Shown here piece after piece: positions 1 through 7,081 of a DNA stretch of 64,000 nt. The notes below the pieces were generated by a model. It did no database searches. It was given only the letters and a program-made list of their open reading frames with translations, and was not told where the DNA came from. The DNA is from a virus. The first letter of the stretch is position 1. Each line of letters opens with the position of its first letter. The DNA is taken from positions 1-64,000 of the IMG/VR virus record IMGVR_UViG_3300038465_000055; one strand, written 5' to 3'. Position numbers and translations under genes: made by a program.

Positions 1-234
1 CCCGCATCCGCAATAGGCCGATTTGACTTCATTCAGGTAGATCCCCGGTCGCTCCTCCTCCGGACAGTCGACACCGGGACAATCCGCAAAGCCAGCCACG
101 GTATAGACCAAGCCAACCTGCGGCAGATATCTGACCACTCTGCAATTGGCGATGAGTGGAATGACGTTGATCACGCGCTGGCCTACCTTGGTGATTCCCT
201 GCCAGCCGCCGGGCACGATGATATGTTTTGTCAT
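1..234 (-). CDS. partial hypothetical protein, Cys-rich C-terminal part (runs off left edge)
   Basis: The frame opens with ATG at 234 and stays open to the edge of the window, giving 78 codons. The start overlaps the stop of the preceding gene as ATGA, the usual coupling in this operon. The protein begins MTKHIIVPGGWQ. Near the end of the visible part it carries several cysteines (DCPGVDCPEEE and then YCGCG), which suggests a small metal-binding knuckle. I do not recognise the family. It is the last visible member of the leftward early operon, and its 3' end lies outside the window. Confidence 0.7.
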   Translation of the reverse strand, partial: MTKHIIVPGGWQGITKVGQRVINVIPLIANCRVVRYLPQVGLVYTVAGFADCPGVDCPEEERPGIYLNEVKSAYCGCG

Positions 235-452
235 AGTCCCATCTTCCTTATGTTCGCCTTGTCGATGCGACGTTGATTGCGAGGGCGCTTGTCTTGGATC
301 GCGCTGAATTTTGTCGGACTATGAACCTTGGTCACCAACCAACGATCCTGTTTGCCCTGCACTGAGAACGTAACCGTCTCGCCAAACTTATACCCGTGCG
401 GCTTCGCCGTCTCGATCGTCAGAACGCCACCATCCACGGTTAGCGACGTCAT
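231..452 (-). CDS. small beta-rich protein with PHG/V..G module, function unknown
   Basis: A 73-residue protein beginning MTSLTVDGG. Residues 4-50 read as alternating short beta strands, with the pattern G-V-L-T-I-E-T-x-x-PHG-x(6)-V-T-F-x-V-x-G and a later T-K-F. The same pattern appears inside several structural proteins further right in this window (sheath, baseplate J-like, head decoration). Here it stands alone with a basic tail. It overlaps both neighbours by 4 bp, so it is co-translated with them. Function unknown; a standalone copy of a phage beta-module is my inference. Confidence 0.65.
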   Translation of the reverse strand: MTSLTVDGGVLTIETAKPHGYKFGETVTFSVQGKQDRWLVTKVHSPTKFSAIQDKRPRNQRRIDKANIRKMGL

Positions 453-919
453 TGGCTAAACCGATGCAGGCTGGCAAGCACATCATGAGCTGACGACGTG
501 TCGCGCGATGCCTCGGTTTCTTCATCCTGCGACATCGCCGCGACCACATTGACCGCGCGAGTATGATTCGTATATTTTGGAACGAACGGTCGCTGCCTCG
601 GTTCAAATGGAGCGCGTGATTCTTTTTCCGCTTCCGCGACAATAGTCGTCGCTGCCTCGCCGAACATTTTCATCCGCGCGCGCAGCAGCGAGCATTCCCG
701 GTTCGAGCGCGCTAGATCGTTTGTCAGGATATCGATCCGATCCGCCGCCTCATCTTGGATGGTGCGAGAATGCCGCAGCTCCAACGTCAGCGCCGCATTC
801 TCCTCGCGTAGTCGCAACGCTTCGGCCAGCGCTCGATCGCACTCTACCAAGAACGGGAGAATCTTTTCCGAGAGCGTATGTTCCGGCGCCCTCATTGATG
901 CAAATTGCCGTGTGTTCAT
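449..919 (-). CDS. hypothetical protein with central coiled coil
   Basis: A 156-residue protein starting at ATG 919, preceded by AGGA at a proper distance. Residues 25-90 form a long leucine-heptad helix (LAEALRLREENAAL and onward), predicted to be a coiled coil; the last 60 residues are polar and probably disordered. It is coupled by ATGA to the Cys-rich gene upstream and to the small beta protein downstream. I recognise no enzymatic motif. It is most likely a small phage accessory or scaffolding-type oligomeric protein of the early operon. Confidence 0.6.
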   Translation of the reverse strand: MNTRQFASMRAPEHTLSEKILPFLVECDRALAEALRLREENAALTLELRHSRTIQDEAADRIDILTNDLARSNRECSLLRARMKMFGEAATTIVAEAEKESRAPFEPRQRPFVPKYTNHTRAVNVVAAMSQDEETEASRDTSSAHDVLASLHRFSQ

Positions 920-1179
920 GGTTGTCTAATCCTCTTGCATGGCATCGTCAGTGTCCGCGGATCGTCGGGGCGACCGGCGACGGTAACGAGCGCTGTGAAG
1001 TGGCATGTCTCGCATACCACCGAATAGGTTCCGCAGCGAGGTGCCGGATAGGGTAGGTTCCAGCAACATGATTCCTCACCGGGTTTCGCACAAGTCGCGT
1101 CGATCCCGTCAGGGTATTTTGGGTTTGGCTTCTGCGTCGCCGTGCGACCGCTATCGTTGAAATGGATTTTAGCTCCCAC
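916..1179 (-). CDS. small cysteine-rich hypothetical protein (GTG start)
   Basis: An 87-residue protein starting at GTG 1179, chosen because GGAGG sits just upstream at a good distance. It has six cysteines, including a CC pair and a C-x2-C motif (CETC), which suggests a zinc-binding site. The spacing resembles the small zinc proteins that crowd phage early operons. It ends in a 4-bp overlap with the coiled-coil gene. A terminator-like hairpin lies between it and the upstream gene, so it may begin its own transcript. Function unknown. Confidence 0.6.
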   Translation of the reverse strand: MGAKIHFNDSGRTATQKPNPKYPDGIDATCAKPGEESCCWNLPYPAPRCGTYSVVCETCHFTALVTVAGRPDDPRTLTMPCKRIRQP

Positions 1180-1237
1180 CGGCTCGCCTCCTGTTTGTGA
1201 TTCCCGACCCTATGCAGATCGCCGGCAGATTGTCTAT

Positions 1238-1288
1238 GGTAAAAACCAGTGAGGCGCCGACGCCATACAGGTCGTTTGTCGGCGCCTC
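1238..1288 (-). terminator. hairpin with T-run tail (leftward)
   Basis: The arms GAGGCGCCGAC (1251-1261) and GTCGGCGCCTC (1278-1288) are a perfect 11-bp GC-rich inverted repeat. Read leftward, the stem is followed by ACTGG and then TTTTT. This fits a rho-independent terminator in the 145-bp gap between genes at 1325 and 1179. The tail contains GGTTTTTACC (complement of 1238-1247), a motif seen again at two other intergenic sites. Confidence 0.55.
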
Positions 1289-1324
1289 TACCCGTCGCAA
1301 CCGGAACGACACCGGCTCGGCGGA

Positions 1325-1552
1325 TCAGTTAACCAGCTCACGGCCGGCAATCTCGATCATGGGCAATGCGGCAACCATACCGCCCCTCTGGACGCCGGGC
1401 GTGCTGGCAGACAGTTTGCTATCGATGCCAAGGAAGCGAAAGCGTACCCTGCACGCCAGACACCTGACTGCGATCAACAACACCGTGACGTCATCGTCCG
1501 CGAAATATGTCGGCACCGCCGTGATCTGGGTTTCCGGATGCTTGCACTTCAT
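1325..1552 (-). CDS. small zinc-type hypothetical protein
   Basis: A 75-residue protein starting MKCKHPETQ. A Cys/His group at the N-terminus and C-x2-C in the middle (RCLACRVRF), followed by RFLG, resemble a family of short phage and prophage proteins of Hyphomicrobiales that I know only as hypothetical. The four ligands would bind one zinc ion. It overlaps the upstream replication-partner gene by 4 bp. Role unknown. Confidence 0.7.
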   Translation of the reverse strand: MKCKHPETQITAVPTYFADDDVTVLLIAVRCLACRVRFRFLGIDSKLSASTPGVQRGGMVAALPMIEIAGRELVN

Positions 1553-2364
1553 GGCTTGTCCATATCCGCCATCGGCGGCAAAACAGTTTTTGGATTGACC
1601 CCGATGCTTTTCAGCAGCGACGGGCTGATCAATGTGCCGTCAGACGCATAATGCGGCCGGCGCCCCATCGCCTTGTAGGCCCCGATGATATTTGCCTGAC
1701 TTGCGGCAATTGCTTGACTGGATGCCTCCTCCCGCCGCCGTTGCTCCTCCTCCGTGATAGGATCTGGCTTCTGGTTTTTTACCTTCCATTCTTCATGCCG
1801 CGCGCGAATTCCAGCCAGTTCCTCCTCTGAGAGTTGCGGCGCGCGAATATCCTTGATCGATAGAAGGCGCACGAACCGCGACTTTTCCTCGCGCATATCC
1901 ACAGTTTTGTTTTCGCATTGCTGCGCGACGACTGCCGCTGACGGTGGAAACGTCGGATTGACGCCCTCGACTAATCCGCGCGCCAGCGCCTTGCAGACAC
2001 TCTCGATCGCCCAAACCGGATGATCGCCGAGCGCATTCACGTAGGCCGCTGTTACTTTGTGCGGGCTCTCCATTTTATGTAACGGCCAACCATCTCTAAG
2101 CATCGCCGTCACTGCCGCTGCTGTGCGTTCTCGCGCAGCCATGCCCGCGTGGACAGATGGCGATAATGACCTGCCGATAGCCGTAGCCCGATCGTACAAG
2201 GCTTGCTTGTCAGTCTTCGGGATCTCGCGCGACAGTGTAAGGATGCGCCCTTGTTCAAGCACGTCGTTTTCATACGTGTGGAGCAATTGCAGCGCAGCGC
2301 GAGATTTCGTCAGCTCCTCGCTAACGCCGGTAGTGGCCGCCGTCGTCGTCAGATCGTTGCTCAT
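1549..2364 (-). CDS. probable phage replication accessory (helicase-loader-like) protein
   Basis: About 271 residues from ATG 2364 (MSNDLTTT), preceded by AAGG. An upstream in-frame start at 2391 would lengthen the overlap with the previous gene. The middle contains a YVxxLGDHPxWAIExVCKALARG stretch followed by FPPSAAVV. That pattern occurs in phage proteins that sit beside O-like initiators and are thought to recruit the replicative helicase. The C-terminal third is Glu/Arg-rich and probably helical. Position directly downstream of the O-like gene is the main functional argument; the assignment is inference from context and weak motif similarity. Confidence 0.55.
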   Translation of the reverse strand: MSNDLTTTAATTGVSEELTKSRAALQLLHTYENDVLEQGRILTLSREIPKTDKQALYDRATAIGRSLSPSVHAGMAARERTAAAVTAMLRDGWPLHKMESPHKVTAAYVNALGDHPVWAIESVCKALARGLVEGVNPTFPPSAAVVAQQCENKTVDMREEKSRFVRLLSIKDIRAPQLSEEELAGIRARHEEWKVKNQKPDPITEEEQRRREEASSQAIAASQANIIGAYKAMGRRPHYASDGTLISPSLLKSIGVNPKTVLPPMADMDKP

Positions 2365-2824
2365 TGCCTTGGTCCCGCACGCGCTGTTCAAAATGATCGG
2401 CTAGGTCGAACATTGTCTCGCCGCCGTCCGGTGGCCGCCCCGATGGACCGTCAAGCCACCGCTTCTGATGCAGCCATGTCGCCGCCATCGGAATGAATTT
2501 GGAGTCTCCCAGCTTTCGTTCAAGCCGATGTTTCCACTCTGAGCCGAGTCTAACGGCAGCCGCAATAATGATCTCTGGTTTTTCCCCACTCTTGATCGCT
2601 GCGATGAATTTCAGCTCCGCAACGTGTTTAGGCGAGGCCCCGTCACGCCTTGGAAAAACCAGCCAAAATTCCTCGAACGAACCTGCAAGCACTAATTTGG
2701 TTCCTTTGGTCTTTTTGGGCCTCGATCGCACGGCGCCTGCCGTGGCCTGATCTATGATCGGTTGAGGGACGCCGCAGAGCAGCATCATACTCGCCATTTT
2801 CAAAATCTGTACTTCTGTGGCCAT
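2321..2824 (-). CDS. O-like replication protein (C-terminal-domain type)
   Basis: A 167-residue protein. Start ATG 2824 is fixed by a strong GGAGGAG ribosome site; an in-frame extension upstream runs into the AT-rich intergenic region and lacks such a site. After a short N-terminus the protein shows FEEFWLVFPRRDGASPK, then AAIKSGEKPEIIIAAA, then IPMAATWLHQKRWLD. These three blocks are characteristic of the C-terminal domain of phage O-like and DnaT-like replication initiators (FWxxYP ... TWLNQxRW). It lacks an obvious N-terminal winged-helix DNA-binding domain, so it is shorter than lambda O. It heads the leftward replication pair; the AT-rich DNA just upstream could be its origin. Confidence 0.7.
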   Translation of the reverse strand: MATEVQILKMASMMLLCGVPQPIIDQATAGAVRSRPKKTKGTKLVLAGSFEEFWLVFPRRDGASPKHVAELKFIAAIKSGEKPEIIIAAAVRLGSEWKHRLERKLGDSKFIPMAATWLHQKRWLDGPSGRPPDGGETMFDLADHFEQRVRDQGNEQRSDDDGGHYRR

Positions 2825-3222
2825 TTCGTTTTCTCCTCCGCTTATCAACAGGGAATCTTGCTTTCTTCTCTGATTCTGTTTCTTAACAATCTTAGATTCA
2901 ACAAATAATTGAAAATCTATATCGTTTGGCCGATAGGCCGAACCGAGACAGAGTCCACCAAAGGCCGACAAAAGAGCTGTCCGCCTTTGGCTAGACCGGG
3001 AGCCTTGAAAGGCTACTTGCGGACCCGATTCCCCCTCGTCGGCAGAGAGAACAACGGTGAACATATTTCACGCTCGACGTGGCGACCGGGGGCTCGTTCT
3101 TAGCCCTCCCCCATATGACCTATGGCCGCAATTCCATCCTAAGCCTTGGTAGACGCGCGCGACCGGATCGTGGGCGCTTGGGCGGCACGCGACCGATTGA
3201 CACAAGGGGATGGTGGCGAACG
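2825..3222. other. AT-rich intergenic region, possible origin/promoter zone
   Basis: No convincing gene lies here. Bases 2870-2930 are clearly AT-richer than the surroundings and lie directly upstream of the O-like replication gene. This is a suitable place for a leftward promoter and a DNA-unwinding element. An imperfect 13-bp inverted repeat (2958-2990) follows. The remaining bases up to 3222 hold only short Arg-rich frames with no ribosome site or family resemblance. The origin assignment is inference from position and base composition only. Confidence 0.4.
2958..2990. repeat. 13-bp imperfect inverted repeat
   Basis: Arms CCAAAGGCCGACA (2958-2970) and TGTCCGCCTTTGG (2978-2990) match at 12 of 13 positions around an 8-base loop. 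No T-run follows on either strand, so it looks more like a protein-binding site or RNA structure than a terminator. It sits about 130 bp upstream of the replication gene. Confidence 0.6.
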
Positions 3223-3337
3223 TTGACGAACGGGCACAAAGGCACTACATATCGTCTCGGTCCGATCAGCCGCCAAGCTTCTATCGGATTTTAGTTTGCG
3301 GCCTGCCGGTTTATCCCCGGCGGGCCGTTTGCTTTTG
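3223..3337 (+). ncRNA. candidate rightward small RNA with terminator
   Basis: A possible -35 box TTGACG (3223-3228) is followed after 17 bp by a weak -10 (TACATA, 3246-3251). About 80 nt downstream lies a strong rightward rho-independent terminator. Between them a hairpin with arms TCCGAT (3261-3266) and ATCGGA (3283-3288) is followed by TTTT. There is no open frame with a ribosome site and no rightward gene downstream; the next genes read leftward. A standalone phage small RNA of roughly 80 nt is the simplest reading, but the -10 is poor and the call rests on structure alone. Confidence 0.4.
3299..3337 (+). terminator. rho-independent terminator (rightward)
   Basis: Arms CGGCCTGCCGG (3299-3309) and CCGGCGGGCCG (3317-3327) pair over 11 bp with one G-U wobble around a 7-base loop. 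They are followed by TTTGCTTTTG. No rightward protein gene precedes it. Confidence 0.65.
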
Positions 3338-3416
3338 TAGGATTGATTCGCTGGCCGTGTCGAGTCCGGATTATTTTTCCACCGTTATCCACCGGCTGAC
3401 TTGACAGAGCTGGTAT

Positions 3417-3614
3417 TTACAGCCGTTCATCCAAGGCATCTGGTTTCGCGGAGCGGTTCCGACACATACATCGCAAGGCTTCGGCCACTGCACCAAGGGC
3501 AACCAACCAACATTCTGGATCGCAATCGGCCACGGCGTAACTTGTGGCTACCCTTTTCTCCCATAGAATGTCGGCTGCCCGATCCAGTTCCCCCCGGGGA
3601 AATAATACCAGCAC
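3417..3614 (-). CDS. possible small protein downstream of methyltransferase
   Basis: An open frame of up to 65 codons overlaps the end of the methyltransferase gene. The part beyond the overlap contains DCDPECWLVALGAVAEALRC, which looks like a genuine amphipathic helical protein rather than noise. The first 18 codons are only the other frame of the methyltransferase. No good ribosome site is visible, and the start could be an internal GTG. Low-confidence call; the alternative is non-coding DNA. Confidence 0.35.
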   Translation of the reverse strand: MLVLFPRGELDRAADILWEKRVATSYAVADCDPECWLVALGAVAEALRCMCRNRSAKPDALDERL

Positions 3615-4108
3615 GAATTATCTTTGCCCGCCGCCAGCGACCCCGGTATCCACTTCACGCGGCCTATCGCAACAATCTTCGAACACCGCCGCAATAGCCA
3701 CGCGCTTTCGCCGTTGTGCATCCAGTCCGCGTCGAATAGATACCAAGCTGGCTTGATCGAAATAAAGTGTTCGATGATCGCGTGCAGGATCAAGCGCGTC
3801 CATGGCGGATTCGTGATGATGACGTCGCAATGGTTAATCGTGGCCTTGGTGATCTTGAGCGCGTCCCGCTTCTCAATGCGGCAGATGCGCTCAAGTCTTG
3901 TTGATGCGCGTCGTGGGGCGATGTCGCTCGCATAGGCACAGAAGATGTGATCGTTATGCAGGTGACGGATCAGGTTGCCTTGCCCCGCGCACGGCTCCGC
4001 GAAGTAGTCGTCCTTATCCAGATGCGCGAGCAGCGGCCACACCGCGCGCGCTGGCGTGTCATAGGCGTCATTAGCTACGCGCTCGAAATTAGGCGATCGC
4101 TTACCCAT
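3548..4108 (-). CDS. SAM-dependent DNA adenine/N4-cytosine-type methyltransferase (NPPW)
   Basis: About 186 residues from ATG 4108, preceded by AAGGAAG; an in-frame start at 4165 lacks a site. The SAM-binding motif I appears as FAEPCAGQGNLI and the catalytic motif IV as DVIITNPPW, the N/DPPY/F/W signature of amino-methyltransferases. The protein is short and has no evident target-recognition domain. This fits small phage methylases that act on adenine or on other small substrates. No cognate restriction nuclease is adjacent, so a role in protecting phage DNA or altering regulation is likely. Target base and sequence cannot be read from the protein. Confidence 0.75.
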   Translation of the reverse strand: MGKRSPNFERVANDAYDTPARAVWPLLAHLDKDDYFAEPCAGQGNLIRHLHNDHIFCAYASDIAPRRASTRLERICRIEKRDALKITKATINHCDVIITNPPWTRLILHAIIEHFISIKPAWYLFDADWMHNGESAWLLRRCSKIVAIGRVKWIPGSLAAGKDNSCWYYFPGGNWIGQPTFYGRKG

Positions 4109-4139
4109 GTTTACTTCCTTAATGAACCGTCTCTGGTAG

Positions 4140-4634
4140 TTAGTCCCAATACTTCGGCAGCTCAATCATATCGGTGCGATCGGCGCCATAGGCCGCGATC
4201 AGCGCGGCATCAGCGCGGTTGTGATCTTTCACTCGCTTGAACTGATCAGCCGACTTCGGAAACAGCGTCATCGCCAGCGCTCGCGAGTCAGCCTTCATCG
4301 TGTGAAGCAGATTGAAGCGGGTTTTCCATTTTTTCGGCGTAACGCGAACGCAGTTGTCAACCTCGCAAACCGAGATACCTTCGAGGATGCCGACATTGCG
4401 CATGAACACGCCGGCGGCGACAACGCCTTGCCCAATGAATGCGTGGACGTTTTCGAAATACAGGAAATCCGGTTCCCATTTGCGGATCAGGTCGCGGTAC
4501 GCGCGCCCGTCGATCTCGCCTTCCTCCGTGTTGGGAATATCAACACACAAACACTCTGGCCAATTGGAACGGCCTGCCTCAAACAAGAGACAGGCCGCGC
4601 CATTCTTTCCGGGATCGACGCCGACGACACGCAT
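4140..4634 (-). CDS. RuvC-like Holliday junction resolvase
   Basis: A 164-residue protein starting MRVVGVDPGKNGA. The first acidic residue (Asp7 in VGVDPG), a Glu in FLYFENVHAF, and the C-terminal DHNRADAALIAAYG give the four-carboxylate RNase H-fold active site of RuvC-type crossover-junction endonucleases. Length is near that of bacterial RuvC (about 170). In phages such enzymes resolve branched DNA during recombination or packaging, which fits the Bet annealase encoded in the divergent operon. Its start overlaps the stop of the next upstream gene by one base. Confidence 0.8.
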   Translation of the reverse strand: MRVVGVDPGKNGAACLLFEAGRSNWPECLCVDIPNTEEGEIDGRAYRDLIRKWEPDFLYFENVHAFIGQGVVAAGVFMRNVGILEGISVCEVDNCVRVTPKKWKTRFNLLHTMKADSRALAMTLFPKSADQFKRVKDHNRADAALIAAYGADRTDMIELPKYWD

Positions 4635-5218
4635 CAGTGGAGCGGCTGACGATCTTCATCCTGATCGGACTCCATCGTCTGCAGCGAGCCGGCCGCCGGA
4701 TTGTCCTCGTCCATACTGCCGCTGCCAGCGTCGGCTTCGCCGTCATCATCCTCGCCGGGCTTCTTCTTTTTGCTGTTGGCCTTTGCTTGGGCCTTGGCAA
4801 CGACCGGATCGGGAATGAGCTGGCCCTGCTCTGCTGCGCGTTTGCCGAGTTCGAGCGCATCGATATACATTAGAAGATGCGGCAGCGTCGTGGATAGCTT
4901 TCTCGGTGACATGGAGTCGAGTCCGCGGACGATCGACAAAGCCTTGCGATCGAAGTGCTGCGTCTCGCACGCCTTGGCGATCATCTCGCCCATCTTGCCG
5001 GCGGCTTCTGACGCTTCCTTCTGAGAGACCTTGAGACGACGAACGAGCGCGATAACCTGCGCGTCCTGCGGCGCCCGATCCCTGTCGAACGAAAGCTTAG
5101 GCGCGGCGGCGCGTTTTGGCTCTGACGCTGCTTTTACTTTTGGCGACGACTTTTTTGGCGACGACTTTCTTGCGCTCTTTGCTGCGGCCTTCTCGGCGGC
5201 GGACTTCGGTTTGGTCAT
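4634..5218 (-). CDS. basic nucleoid-type protein with helical core, function unknown
   Basis: A 194-residue protein starting at ATG 5218 (MTKPKSAAEK), preceded by AAGGAAAG. Residues 1-45 are Lys/Ala/Ser/Pro-rich, like histone H1 tails. A helical core (about 50-135) contains FDRKALSIVRGLDSM and later LMYIDALELG. The tail is acidic. The core spacing faintly resembles GapR/DUF2312 DNA-binding proteins (FDxKAL ... LxxYxxAL), but I would not assign it. DNA binding is plausible because of the basic tail. Its first 121 bases overlap the upstream gene in another frame. Confidence 0.6.
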   Translation of the reverse strand: MTKPKSAAEKAAAKSARKSSPKKSSPKVKAASEPKRAAAPKLSFDRDRAPQDAQVIALVRRLKVSQKEASEAAGKMGEMIAKACETQHFDRKALSIVRGLDSMSPRKLSTTLPHLLMYIDALELGKRAAEQGQLIPDPVVAKAQAKANSKKKKPGEDDDGEADAGSGSMDEDNPAAGSLQTMESDQDEDRQPLH

Positions 5219-5507
5219 GATTGGTCTTTCCTTCAGGTTGCTGATAGTGGGCGACGTCTTTGACGATCGGCATCGGCTTTCCATCTGGCCACTTCTCAGT
5301 AAACCACGCGGTCAGAAGGTCGTATTTGCGCAGCGTGCAAGATGTCTTGCCGCTTTCGAGATCCGGGAAAAACGTCATCGTCCCGGTCGAGTTAGACCCC
5401 ACGGTCGTGATCTTCAACCCAGCCGCCTCGGCATATGCCTTGGCGAGCGTCACGAGGTTTGCCACAAGAGGGGCCGAAATGGGCTGGATTACTGCGGGCT
5501 GTGTCAT
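5097..5507 (-). CDS. HTH-type early phage protein with basic tail
   Basis: A 136-residue protein starting MTQPAVIQPIS, the first gene of the leftward early operon. Residues 10-85 have the layout of small phage helix-turn-helix-like proteins of Hyphomicrobiales: AKAYAEAAGL, then a short linker, then LLTAWFTEKWPDG. The C-terminal 40 residues are strongly Lys/Arg-rich and lie in the 121-bp overlap with the next gene, whose own N-terminus is also Lys-rich. It sits next to the divergent control region, so a Cro-like regulatory role is possible. That role is inference from position. Confidence 0.6.
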   Translation of the reverse strand: MTQPAVIQPISAPLVANLVTLAKAYAEAAGLKITTVGSNSTGTMTFFPDLESGKTSCTLRKYDLLTAWFTEKWPDGKPMPIVKDVAHYQQPEGKTNHDQTEVRRREGRSKERKKVVAKKVVAKSKSSVRAKTRRRA

Positions 5508-5680
5508 AGGGATATCGTTCTACCCCCTTGGAGTCCGGAAGGGAATCCCCCGGTGGATAAATAACAGGTAAAAACCCCTTGACGGCCGCTCTGGTTTTTA
5601 CCTAGCTTGTTCCGGTCAAAAGGTCCGTGATTCCCCCAAGCTGCCAGACAACCGTTCTCACGCAACAGGAGTCCGCAGAG
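5508..5680. promoter_or_regulatory. divergent early control region
   Basis: 173 bp between the leftward (5507) and rightward (5681) early operons. A rightward -35-like TTGACG (5579-5584) is followed after about 18 bp by TAGCTT (5603-5608). Leftward, TTATTT around 5556-5561 could serve as a -10. The inverted repeat at 5566-5603 covers this ground. The rightward gene start is preceded by AGGAG. Promoter boxes are read by eye and are uncertain; the divergent layout itself is certain. Confidence 0.55.
5566..5603. promoter_or_regulatory. operator-like 11-bp inverted repeat
   Basis: AGGTAAAAACC (5566-5576) and GGTTTTTACCT (5593-5603) are perfect inverted copies, centre to centre 27 bp, flanking the TTGACG box. 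A dimeric regulator bound here could control both early operons. The same 11-mer recurs at 31047-31057 and its inner 10 bases at 1238-1247. Confidence 0.6.
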
Positions 5681-6010
5681 ATGCCCATGATCGCTTACAA
5701 ACTGACAGGCACGAATTTTAGAGGCCAGATCGCCGTCGATTTCGTCGCCGAGATGAAGCCCGGCCATGCCGCCACCCTTTACCGGGAGCGCAACAACGAG
5801 TTGGACAAGATGGCCATCAAGGTCCTCGCCGACCAAGGTCCCAACAGCACGTCGATGGATATCGGGTACATCGGCCGCCCGCATAATGCCAAGCTTTCTA
5901 GGCTGATGGACGCCGATCCCGACGTCACATGGCACGGCAAGTTCGGCTACATGGGCACCGGCAAATCCAAAATCCCAGCGATACAGGTTGAGGTGCCCGA
6001 TGACGACTGA
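5681..6010 (+). CDS. standalone HIRAN-domain protein
   Basis: A 109-residue protein. ATG 5681 is preceded by AGGAG; an in-frame start at 5627 lacks a site. Nearly the whole protein matches a HIRAN domain: an N-terminal GTNFRGQ strand, LYRERNNELDKMAIKVLAD, then MDIGYIGRPHNAKLSRLMD. HIRAN domains bind stalled or damaged DNA ends, typically in Rad5/HLTF-type helicases; phages and bacteria also carry free copies. Here it heads the rightward recombination operon and overlaps the next gene by 11 bp. A role in recognising 3' DNA ends for Bet is inference. Confidence 0.75.
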   Translation: MPMIAYKLTGTNFRGQIAVDFVAEMKPGHAATLYRERNNELDKMAIKVLADQGPNSTSMDIGYIGRPHNAKLSRLMDADPDVTWHGKFGYMGTGKSKIPAIQVEVPDDD

Positions 6011-7079
6011 TCCGTACAAATGGCACGATGACGCGATGAAGGGGATTCGCGGTCCGATCCACGACGGCGATCCGATGACTGGCTGGTACCGCAATCGCCG
6101 ACTGATCAGCCGCAAGGATGAATCGCCCAAGCGATACGAATTTGAGGCAGTGGCTTACTGGAAAGACACCGCGACCGGTGAGCAGCGCTGCCACGTCAAT
6201 GGTAAATCGGTGAACGAGACCACATTGCATACGATGTGGCCCTATGCATCGAAATACCCCATCAGCGAGGAAACATATGATGCGTACCTCGCGACCGGAA
6301 AATGGCCAGAGCACAACGATGTTCTGGCCGAGCAAGAGGCGAAGTCGAACGAGGCCCCCGACGATGATTCTCCGGAAGGCGTGCGGAGTCGCATCGACTC
6401 CCTAGTGGCAGAAGCCAATCGCCTGATGAAGAAAGGCGCTGCCAAGACCAAGGCTGAAGCCGACGCGGCCGGCGACGTTGCCGTGAAGCTGGGCGAGCTG
6501 CACGCGCACGCCGAGAAGCTTCGCAAGGCCGAGAAGAAGCCGCATCAGGACGCCGGCAATGCCGTCGACGCGAAGTGGAATCCGATCCGCGACGCCGCTG
6601 ATATTTACCTCAAGCTTAAAGCGATGGTTGTGCAGCCGTGGCTCAATGCCGAGGACGCGCGGAAGAAAAAGGAAATAGCTGAGGCAAACGCGGAGCGCGA
6701 GCGCGTCTTGCAGAAGGCGCGCGACGAGGCCGCCGCAAAGCAAGCCGAGATTGACAAGGCGCACGCTGCCGCTGCCGAAGCCGCGATCGCGAAGAACAGG
6801 CCGATCCCGCCACCGCCTGAAAAGGTCGAAGCGCAGATCCCTGAAGATTTCTATCGGGACGCACCGCAGACGTTCGTTCCTACCAAGGCCGGCACCGGCA
6901 AAACCATCAGCGCGCGCGCCGTGCGCACCGCGCAAATCGACGACTACGCCAAGACGCTGGCGCACTTCGCAGAGCATCCCGAGATCAAGGCATTGGTGCA
7001 AGAGCTGGCCAACAAACTGGCCAAGGCAAAGATGCCGATACCGGGATGTGTGATCTTGGAAGATGGACGCGCGGTGTAA
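6000..7079 (+). CDS. coiled-coil protein of the recombination cluster
   Basis: A 359-residue protein from ATG 6000 (MTTDPYKWHDD), with GAGGTG upstream. Residues 1-110 look globular and contain two Trp-rich stretches. Residues 120-290 form a long Ala/Lys/Glu-rich helix, predicted as coiled coil, and a Pro-rich linker (PIPPPPEK) follows. The C-terminal 75 residues are conserved in my memory of similar clusters, including a KIxxRxVxxAxIxDYxKxLAHFAxHPE-type block and a closing MPIPGCVI. It lies immediately upstream of an HNH nuclease and Bet. Function unknown; the context suggests a DNA-recombination accessory protein. Confidence 0.7.
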   Translation: MTTDPYKWHDDAMKGIRGPIHDGDPMTGWYRNRRLISRKDESPKRYEFEAVAYWKDTATGEQRCHVNGKSVNETTLHTMWPYASKYPISEETYDAYLATGKWPEHNDVLAEQEAKSNEAPDDDSPEGVRSRIDSLVAEANRLMKKGAAKTKAEADAAGDVAVKLGELHAHAEKLRKAEKKPHQDAGNAVDAKWNPIRDAADIYLKLKAMVVQPWLNAEDARKKKEIAEANAERERVLQKARDEAAAKQAEIDKAHAAAAEAAIAKNRPIPPPPEKVEAQIPEDFYRDAPQTFVPTKAGTGKTISARAVRTAQIDDYAKTLAHFAEHPEIKALVQELANKLAKAKMPIPGCVILEDGRAV

Positions 7080-7081
7080 TT

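Noticed and set aside
1197-1598. 133-codon + strand frame over the gap at 1180-1324
   Set aside because: Mostly antisense to a conserved small zinc protein and carries the terminator hairpin.
3079-3294. 71-codon + strand frame in the intergenic island
   Set aside because: Arg/Gly-rich, no ribosome site, runs into the small RNA candidate; better read as non-coding.
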